A stretch of DNA of 64,000 nt. Origin: Antedon mediterranea (Eukaryota; Echinodermata; Crinoidea; Comatulida; Antedonidae). Location: the NCBI RefSeq assembly GCF_964355755.1, contig NC_092675.1, positions 19,606,912 to 19,670,911 on the forward strand, read 5' to 3'. Made by a program: the position numbers and the translations under genes. Below are positions 58,501 through 64,000 of the stretch, one piece after another. Position 1 is the stretch's first letter. The number at the start of each line of letters is the position of its first letter. Below the pieces are notes generated by a model. That model was not told the DNA's origin and searched no databases. It saw nothing but the letters and a program-made list of their open reading frames with translations.

Positions 58501-61029
58501 TACACTTACAATTGTAGAATATCTTAGCAATAAAGTGCACTAATCTACACCCGTCCTACTGCTGTACTGTTCAACAATTTAGTTACCAATTGTTGTTACT
58601 TTAGTTTGTTACCAGTTTTGCTTAAATCGTGAGTGTAGAAACAGTAGAAACTTATCAATTATTAAATTATAAACTAACTTTAAGCAACAGCAATTATTGG
58701 TTTACAATCAAGATGGACTTTTTGCTCTATTGCTTTTGCTTTATACTCTTTGGTTCAATTTTCTATGGATCTTCAAGATCTGCAAGAATCTTCGTTTTTC
58801 TCAGATTTACCCTGTTTGATTTGATTTGATTTGATTTATTTCGGCATCAGGAAAAGACAACATGGAAAGAACCAAAGTTTTCAGACAATTCAGGATTGAA
58901 GCCTGAAATAGTGTCTTCACATGAATTAATAGTCTTTTTTCAGTCGCTTCCAGACTATTTTTCCATCGTCTTTATACAAAATACTGATAGAAGCTATAAG
59001 ATAAGATTAACTACTTACATTCGCAGTCTGGTATCTGCTGGTTCCATGTTCCCTTTGGAGTGCAAAGAACGAGGTTAGCTCCACCAGTAATCCTGTAACC
59101 TATCTCGCATGTAACAGCACAAGCTGAATGGATCTGGTTGCTACACTCATTGATGAAGCTACCATGCTCTGGAGGAAGCAGTGAAGGGCATCTGATAGCT
59201 GTATAAAAAGAAATGATGACGGATCCAAATTACAACTCATGTTGTTGAAGTTCAGTTGCGTATTGTCAGGAGAGTATGCAAGAGGTTCCTCTCTGCTCTG
59301 AACTGGAATTGCTCTGTGGTTGTATTGTTAGTTTGAAAGCATGATGTTTCAGATTATCGTTTCATTTTCGGAAGAAAGGATACACCATCGGGAGATTCAT
59401 GATCATTAGAGATCATCATTAGAGACAAAAATCAGGAATATCTGTAGACTTCAGTCCCAATGTTGGTGGATGTGGTCTCATAAGTGAGTGGCTCCTCTTA
59501 TGTCACTTATAAGGAGATTTGTTATCATTGAAGATCATAGAAAGACAACAAGACATACGTCTGTTAAAGTGTGTTTTAAATCTACTGGTTCCATTTTCTT
59601 ATATGAAACATTAAATACTATCTCACCCACACATCTGCCACTAAGGTCCTCGGCATAGCCTTCGTCACATTTACAATCTATTATTGATGTACTTGCTATT
59701 GGACTTGAACGATAAGGTTGTGGACATGGTACACAGGTTCCAATACCTCCAGGAGAAGATTCACTCTTATACGTATTGGTTGGACATGCTGAGATAGATA
59801 CAAAATAGACATTATATTCAAATGTTGTTGTTCGTTGTAATGTATTGGTTTTAAGTAAGTTAATAAAAATATACAGATGTGGGAGTGGAGTGAGGTCGTA
59901 TGCTCAAATCCAAGCACTGGTAATTTGTATTTTGTGGTTTTCAACATGAACTTTTCTATTGAAAATCTTTTATCGAAATGTATTATTTATGAATATATAA
60001 TTTACACATGATTTTTATACATTATACCTTGGCATCCTCCTTTCAGACCAGTTCCAAAGTAACCAGCGGGACAAACACATTCATACTGGCCACTGATTGT
60101 ACCACATTTGCATATTGCCTCAGAATCGCAACAATCTTCTCGTTCTTCACAATTCGTCACACATTTCTTGTTGTTCACTTTGATATAATCTCCAGTCATC
60201 AAATCTGAAAAATGTACAATTGATTTCATAATATTAATAATCGATTGATTAATTTTGATTTTAGTAGATGAAGGGGTGTGGTTTTTCGGGATACCGTGGA
60301 AGGTTAAAAAAAAGACCAAATGCGAGAGTTTTCTATCGATTTCATATATGTTGGGGCTACAAATAGAAATAAGTCGAATTCGGATAAACATATAACTGTC
60401 CCTTTAAGTGAGTGCTTAGAACGATAACATCACATTGATTGATACCAGACTCGTAATGATGATACTAAAAGAAGTGTGCGAAAGAGCCAAAGGTCAAATG
60501 TATCGCATACAATTTTAACTTATTATATCCTTTGGGGTTTCTATATGATATATGACAGATTTCATTATTCATGTAATATATTTACATTCATTTCTTCATT
60601 AAAACACTAACAATATTATGCAAAAAACCTCAACGTCACAACTTATTCTCTCCTACTACTATAGGCTACTGAAAGTCGTTCATATCGGGAATTGAACCCG
60701 GGTCTTCTTCCCCTCCCTCCCTCTCCTTCTCTCTCTCATACTCCCTTGCTACCTATGCCAATGCCCAGAATACCTTCATATAATGCCCTTCGTGCCAACG
60801 ATTCAAACTCTTCAAAATCCTGTAAAATATAGCAATGTTCGTGTTTAGGTTCCGATGACATTTCAAACAATTCCCGGATGTTTCCATTTGATATGCCGAA
60901 TGTGAATATCTCGACTCCCCTATCGCGTAATTTTTTGGCCACTGATCGAGGGTCGCCGCCGTTTGAATAGCCATCTGTTATCAAGAAAACAGCCTTTGTG
61001 GCCTCATTACGTGCCTTCTTCAAAATGCT
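40515..61029 (-). CDS. SVEP1-like vWA/EGF/CCP/HYR/pentraxin protein (30 exons, 5' end not in view)
   Basis: Large secreted matrix protein of the SVEP1 (polydom) family. Exons 5' to 3': 60753-61029, 60028-60204, 59627-59788, 59019-59198, 57692-57871, 57267-57464, 56452-56706, 55485-55724, 54989-55180, 54649-54767, 54460-54529, 54015-54152, 53633-53848, 53205-53360, 52767-52928, 52501-52662, 52143-52289, 51499-51612, 50923-51036, 50295-50496, 49876-50033, 49294-49492, 48682-48860, 47851-48102, 47543-47716, 47008-47181, 44675-46705, 42643-44469, 40858-40983, 40515-40528. They join without a frame break into 2865 codons including stop. Domain order (vWA, Cys repeats, CCP, two HYR, CCP, ephrin-receptor-like repeats, six EGF, pentraxin, CCP array, EGF) is that of SVEP1. 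The human protein is longer (about 3570 aa, more CCPs). The signal peptide and first half of the vWA domain are missing from the window. In vertebrates SVEP1 acts in cell adhesion and lymphatic development and binds integrin alpha9beta1. Confidence 0.9.
40858..40983 (-). CDS. SVEP1-like exon 29: C-terminal EGF domain
   Basis: Codes [19 protein letters not shown] and [11 protein letters not shown], an EGF of the kind that ends SVEP1, which usually has three; only one is seen. Acceptor TTTCCAAG and donor GTGAGT are good. Separated from the CCP exon by the minisatellite intron. Confidence 0.85.
41096..42549 (+). repeat. 26-bp minisatellite, about 56 units
   Basis: Unit reads cacccttta then caattagactactggag. 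A frequent variant has cacactttac, often alternating with the main form. A second variant class (ttccattaaactaatggag) forms two blocks, 41971-42064 and 42436-42540, so part of the array was duplicated as a block of about 465 bp. Lies in the intron between exons 28 and 29 of the SVEP1-like gene. Confidence 0.95.
42643..44469 (-). CDS. SVEP1-like exon 28: second half of CCP 12 and ten more CCPs
   Basis: 609 codons: it completes CCP 12 ([16 protein letters not shown]), then CCPs starting [86 protein letters not shown] and [10 protein letters not shown]. Ends QCVR in phase 1 at GTAAGT. The CCP array carries the integrin-binding segment in mouse SVEP1; I did not identify an equivalent motif here. 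Confidence 0.92.
44675..46705 (-). CDS. SVEP1-like exon 27: 11.5 CCP domains in one 2031-bp exon
   Basis: 677 codons without an intron. Eleven complete CCPs (starting [104 protein letters not shown]) and the first half of a twelfth, which is cut after GFTLIG and completed in exon 28. The acceptor region is duplicated at 46832-46860. Confidence 0.92.
46683..46955 (-). repeat. Tandem duplication including the acceptor of exon 27
   Basis: gaaccttgttgcataggatt through ccaaattgattggtctt occurs at about 46684-46812 and again from 46833 to about 46950. The first copy carries the exon 27 start and its AG; the second is a displaced copy of the same 24 coding bases and acceptor. Confidence 0.85.
47008..47716 (-). 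CDS. SVEP1-like exons 25-26: first two CCP domains after pentraxin
   Basis: 47543-47716 ([15 protein letters not shown] ... KLPRC) and 47008-47181 ([17 protein letters not shown] ... IPPPQC), one CCP per exon with phase 1 borders, in contrast to the giant exons that follow. Confidence 0.9.
47851..49492 (-). CDS. SVEP1-like exons 22-24: pentraxin domain
   Basis: 49294-49492 ([12 protein letters not shown]), 48682-48860 ([21 protein letters not shown]), 47851-48102 ([31 protein letters not shown]). H-x-C/W-x-x-W/T-type pentraxin core and calcium-site QEQD are present. The end reads [15 protein letters not shown], an RGNV repeat from a small in-frame duplication where I recall a single RGNVIAWPD in SVEP1. 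Confidence 0.9.
48181..48545 (+). mobile_element. Probable SINE-type insertion
   Basis: Opens atagatttataaagcgctt, then accaaagcgctgtacattaa, the same hairpin-like tail class as 26612-26660 and 52070-52120. The body to about 48545 is unlike other sequence here. In the intron between pentraxin exons 23 and 24. Confidence 0.5.
49876..52289 (-). CDS. SVEP1-like exons 17-21: six EGF domains
   Basis: Domains begin [44 protein letters not shown] and [10 protein letters not shown]-x-N-E-C starts mark four or five of them as calcium-binding. Each domain boundary crosses an intron near GFEG/GYQG. Exon 50295-50496 holds more than one domain and ends in phase 2. Six tandem EGFs before pentraxin is the SVEP1 arrangement. 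Confidence 0.9.
50693..50850 (+). mobile_element. Decayed relative of the SINE-like element at 20201
   Basis: aacatgcttgtctccaatcc, tgacctagtgccaggatt and ctactccctaagcttcaaat correspond in order to text at 20225-20330; gttacttgctg matches gagttactcgctgg. In the intron between EGF exons 19 and 20. Confidence 0.5.
51850..52137 (+). mobile_element. SINE-type element ending next to a splice donor
   Basis: Starts with a T-run and ccagcccccagggaagaacc; ends with taaagctcttgaaacattg, aggcgctataagacta and (att)n, a typical SINE tail. Its last base lies about five bases from the donor of EGF exon 17. Confidence 0.55.
52501..53360 (-). CDS. SVEP1-like exons 14-16: three ephrin-receptor-like Cys repeats
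   Basis: 53205-53360 ([19 protein letters not shown]), 52767-52928 ([19 protein letters not shown]), 52501-52662 ([19 protein letters not shown]). Each has the C-x-x-G-x-Y/F-Q ... C-x-x-C-P pattern of GCC2/GCC3 repeats; one repeat per phase 1 exon. Confidence 0.9.
53633..55180 (-). CDS. SVEP1-like exons 9-13: CCP domain and linker with basic cleavage-like site
   Basis: 54989-55180 is a CCP ([14 protein letters not shown] ... PWPDC). 54649-54767, 54460-54529 and 54015-54152 form a linker with three Cys and no clear domain; 54015-54152 contains FVRKRSVEQ, a furin-type RKR|S site. 53633-53848 is a helical stretch ending [13 protein letters not shown]. The intermodule region between the CCP and ephrin-like repeats is similarly divergent in other SVEP1 proteins. 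Confidence 0.8.
55485..56706 (-). CDS. SVEP1-like exons 7-8: two HYR (hyalin) domains
   Basis: 56452-56706 ([19 protein letters not shown]) and 55485-55724 ([21 protein letters not shown]) have the HYR core: a conserved A-x-D-x-x-G-N-x-x-x-C ending. HYR domains are Ig-like adhesion modules. The second exon has an inverted 63-bp copy at 58860-58922. Confidence 0.9.
57267..59198 (-). CDS. SVEP1-like exons 4-6: three CCP (sushi) domains
   Basis: One domain per exon: 59019-59198 ([12 protein letters not shown] ... WNQQIPDC), 57692-57871 ([14 protein letters not shown] ... WDGLNPIC), 57267-57464 ([12 protein letters not shown] ... NPC). Each has the CCP cysteines and the W before the last Cys; extra Cys pairs (e.g. 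[16 protein letters not shown]) are a feature of the SVEP1 N-terminal CCPs. The intron 57872-59018 holds a MITE, a degenerate duplication and an inverted exon fragment. Confidence 0.85.
58033..58101 (+). mobile_element. Minimal MITE copy, AAGCTCTGTCTAC family
   Basis: aagctctgtctac at the left and gtagacagagctt at the right are exact complements; only about 40 bases remain between. It is the one copy outside the UBC gene, in an SVEP1-like intron. Confidence 0.8.
58380..58652 (+). repeat. Degenerate tandem duplication, period about 150 bp
   Basis: aataaagagcactaacccgc ... gagtagaaacagtag and aataaagtgcactaatctac ... gtgtagaaacagtag flank similar middle text (tcaacaatttag, ttgcttaaat). In the intron between CCP exons 4 and 5. 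Confidence 0.65.
58860..58922 (+). pseudogene. Inverted 63-bp copy of part of HYR exon 8
   Basis: The plus strand at 58860-58922 matches, base for base, the minus-strand coding sequence of 55588-55650 (codons for [20 protein letters not shown]). It has no splice sites and lies antisense in an intron of the same gene. Confidence 0.9.
59627..60204 (-). CDS. SVEP1-like exons 2-3: EGF-like Cys module and ephrin-receptor-like repeat
   Basis: 60028-60204 has ten Cys ([33 protein letters not shown]) with the end of an EGF module. 59627-59788 codes [19 protein letters not shown] with [14 protein letters not shown] and [10 protein letters not shown], the GCC2/GCC3 ephrin-receptor-like pattern. Both phase 1 modules follow the vWA as in SVEP1. 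Confidence 0.8.
60650..60745 (-). mobile_element. Possible tRNA-derived fragment and GA-rich tract
   Basis: Minus strand: CGGGTTCAATTCCCG is a perfect T-arm-like hairpin with a B-box sequence. Beside it a purine run (gagggagggagggg) leads to the vWA exon donor. No A box is seen, so not a tRNA gene. Confidence 0.4.
60753..61029 (-). CDS. SVEP1-like exon: C-terminal half of vWA domain
   Basis: [15 protein letters not shown] followed by [19 protein letters not shown] and [19 protein letters not shown] are typical of the second half of a vWA domain and very close to SVEP1. The MIDAS DxSxS half must lie in an upstream exon that I cannot find to base 64000. Donor GTAGCA is followed on the minus strand by a GA-rich tract. 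Confidence 0.9.
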
Positions 61030-64000
61030 CTGAAAATTAAATAATAATTATCCAATTTCAAAGAAAATTTATTATCAAACTACCCCTGTTAAGAAGACAT
61101 TTTCGGGACGTATGTGTTGGGATTGGCCATTCCCTTAGTTTTTCACATGAAAGTGTTGCCTAATAATAGCGGTGTCCCAATGGAGAAGTCATATTTTTTT
61201 ACAGTAATTTATTGACACATAATAACAGTATGTTGAGCAATTATTCAAATTCCAGCATTATCAATCATTTAAAAAGTATAATTTACGATATACGAAGGAT
61301 ATATATTATGTCATATCCTGTTAAATATATCATTGCTGATGTGAGAGGCCTACATGATAATTTCATAATTATCTTGTCCGTGGCCTATATCTGACCTGTC
61401 TTGATTGCTATAGCAACGTAGCCTAAGATGATGCGTACTCGGTTGTGAAAACATGGTTAGCTTCTTTCACATCATGACAAACTAGGTGTTTAAAAGGTTA
61501 AATAACCAATTAAATTATAACGTACAAATCGCTCCCCAGACAACCAACTTTCGCCAATTGGAAACAGACGTCAAATAAAATTAGCATAGACACGCTAAAT
61601 ATTTTGATAATTGTTCTCTGTCAACAGGACATTTTCAAAGCAATTGTTTTTAAATTAAATTTTGGACAGTAAATTAACAATTGTTTATTGATTTCGGCCT
61701 TATAGAACCGTTATTAAAATGTTTTTAAACGTCCAAACTCTATTTTTTTTTTCATAAACCAATGTTACGGTACGGTACTTTTAATTCTCATTTGGTTTGA
61801 CCAGGGAAGAGTTAATGACCTTTTAATCGATCGATTAATGAGCCTACCTTATACATTGCGAGTCTATGATGATAGGTTATTTTGTCTCGATGTTGCATTG
61901 ATTTAGGCCTATAGACCCGTGTATTTATCATAAATTTCTACTAATTTCAAGCAAGATCATTAAAATTACGTATCAACATAAAAGTGTTTGTATCTCATTT
62001 TTGGATTGATAGTAGTCGACATATTACGACACTATGTGATTGGTTGTACGACTATAGGCCTACTGTTGATGCCTTATATAACTTACGATCATACATTATT
62101 TGAACATGCCCCTTCGTTGATAGATATTGGAAATATTTGTCGATTCCAACATTATAATAATTACAATCTGAGTACCCAATGTGTGTAAGTGAAAACAATG
62201 GGTATTGGAGTTTAATGATCACAATTAAATGATACTTGTGGATAGTTGGCTCAGGAACAAGTTTATAGATTTAGGAAGGAAATATCTGTAGGGTTGTTTA
62301 TTAATTAAGCAAAACCTTTTCCGTTAACTGAAATAATATTATACTGTACAGGTCAACATGGACAGCATGTTCACATCTTCTATATAAGCGATGACCCGCT
62401 TATTTAACCGTGATAAAACTAAATAAAAGAAATTTATTGGAAAAAATATGTGTGCAAACTTTTTTTGGCAATTACTTGATTCAGACATTGAGTAAACAAA
62501 CATGTTCCATGCTAGGTTTATGCGGCAAATACATACATTTTATTTAAGGGTTAGTTTGGCAAGGCAAGTTTGTTACAAAACTACTGAAAATGACCATAAG
62601 AAACAAATTTATTTTTACCATACAATTACAAAACTCTGAAAATAAGTTAATAATTTAATTATCAGCTCATACAGTCGAAGAATAACAAGTAGTGGAAATA
62701 GATTTTAATTTTTAGTCCATTGCATAGATAAGGTTTAAATTACTCTTGTTTTGGGTCCACCTTCAATAGGCCTACCATGATATGACTTTCGTGCTATCCA
62801 CGAAATTTTTTACAACTTTGTAGGCTGTTGTTGTATTAGGCCTATTTGTCAGTTAACTATACTGAGTCGCGTACCAATTATCAACATTTTTAAGCACGCT
62901 TAACATTAATATGAGAAAATCAATAATACAATCAATCCTTTCGTATTGATTATTATTATTTGGTTTTCTCATATTAATGTTAACAGCCATAGTAAAGCGA
63001 GTCAAATGGCCGAGCGGTTAAGGCAGGGGCGCCGTTTACCGTACCTAAAGAGCCAACAACATCGGCAAGGGTTCGAGGCTGACTCGCTCCTAGTTCTGGT
63101 GGTGGAACAAGTCTTCTCGGATAAGGACTATAAACCGTAGGTCAAGTGTACACAGTTATAACCTGTGTGCACTTTAAAGAACCCAGTTCATTATTCGAAA
63201 AGAGTAGTGGGTTACCCCGGTGAACTGGTTCGCAAAATAGCCCCTGTATCAGGGGGATTACCACCTATCTGATAGGACAGTGATTAATTCACTATTGGTA
63301 ATCTTTGGCCACTTTGCCTAAAAACATAAAATAAAATAAATAAATAAATAAAAAAAACAATTTTGACAAACCGTTTCAGATTTTCAACACGGTATATGGC
63401 ATGCAATTTATTTAATCAAACATTTAAAAGATAGTAACTTGTATTCATTTATTTATATATTAGTATCACTTTGTATAATTTAATGATCTACTATGTTACA
63501 AAACATATCTCAAAATTGTAAAATTTTGACAATAATGTAGATTTATATCTTGTACTTGTATTCAATTTTACCCAATGAAATTGTTGTGGTCAAATAAATG
63601 ATTCATCTCACGATAAAATTATGTCGTTTTTATTGTAGATCGGGAAATTTGAAGACCTTTTGGTAGTTAAAGTAGGCAAGAGTGAAATTTTGTAGTCCAT
63701 TTTTTTAAATAACTGATTCATGTACTTGTTCCCAATTTTCAGTTGTGACGATTACAAAGCTTGTCAAATTGAAACATCCAGACCTTTCCTTGTTATGATT
63801 GGTCAGTGACTGAGGTACGCATGGATCAGCGCGTACATTCAATTGAACTCATCTACTTTAAGTTACCTGACCGGTTTAACTTCATTCTTGCTGGTGAAAC
63901 GTGGTGAAACGGTTGTTTTAAGGTACATTCTTTGCATTTGAAGCGTATTGAAATCATTACTTTGGGCTAAGCTGTTAAAGCTGAACTAATGAGTGTAATA
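61030..64000 (-). other. Upstream intron or flank of the SVEP1-like gene
   Basis: Exon 60753-61029 starts at an acceptor, so the gene continues upstream, but I found no exon with vWA-like content (no DxSxS) in this stretch on the minus strand. Apart from the SINE, content is AT-rich with scattered taggcctac-type words. Confidence 0.5.
62997..63352 (+). mobile_element. Complete tRNA-derived SINE
   Basis: tRNA-like head 62997-63087: GCGAGTC pairs with GACTCGC (63081-63087), A box tggccgagcggttaagg, B box gggttcgaggc, with a long variable region as in Leu/Ser tRNAs. Body follows (gtcttctcggataagg, tgcactttaaagaaccc) and an A-rich (aaat)n tail. The T stem does not pair properly, so this is an element, not a tRNA gene. 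Confidence 0.85.

Noticed and set aside
62997-63087. tRNA gene with Leu/Ser-type long variable arm
   Set aside because: The acceptor stem and boxes are present but the T stem does not pair, and a SINE body and A-rich tail follow directly.

Overview
This is a 64 kb piece of an intron-rich, AT-rich animal genome. Genes are split into many short exons with canonical GT/AG junctions, and introns carry SINEs, foldback and terminal-inverted-repeat elements, microsatellites and a minisatellite. Domain content (TIE-type receptor, SVEP1-type sushi/pentraxin protein, BIRC6-type E2) and the many TAGGCCTA-like words suggest an invertebrate deuterostome, most likely an echinoderm; this placement is inference. 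I found no bacterial-style operon, CRISPR array, rRNA or functional tRNA gene.

Layout. (1) 280-15621, minus strand: 29 exons, 2331 codons, of the ectodomain of a TIE (angiopoietin-receptor)-like protein: signal peptide, two Ig-like domains, four EGF-like domains, a third Ig, then 19 fibronectin III domains, 16 of them a tandemly duplicated two-exon array. Membrane and cytoplasmic parts lie beyond base 1. (2) 15622-17048: divergent intergenic region with a hammerhead-ribozyme-like remnant. (3) 17049-35951, plus strand: a complete 28-exon gene (about 1005 aa) for a two-UBC-domain ubiquitin-conjugating enzyme related to the C-terminal part of BIRC6. Its first UBC fold lacks the catalytic cysteine; the second keeps it. 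Its introns are loaded with small DNA transposons. (4) 35952-40514: convergent intergenic region with a 1.15 kb TTCA-type microsatellite between two copies of a 114-bp sequence. (5) 40515-61029, minus strand: 30 exons (2864 aa visible) of an SVEP1-like extracellular protein: vWA, ephrin-receptor-like Cys repeats, CCP, HYR, six EGF, pentraxin, 24 CCP and a C-terminal EGF. Its 5' end is outside the window or was not found. A 26-bp minisatellite sits in its penultimate-side intron. (6) 61030-64000: no exon seen; one complete tRNA-derived SINE.

Biologically the most interesting point is the linkage, about 25 kb apart, of a TIE-type receptor and an SVEP1-type protein, because vertebrate Svep1 has been reported to bind Tie1. 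All exon coordinates were set by reading splice sites and checking reading phase by hand; no alignment or database search was run.
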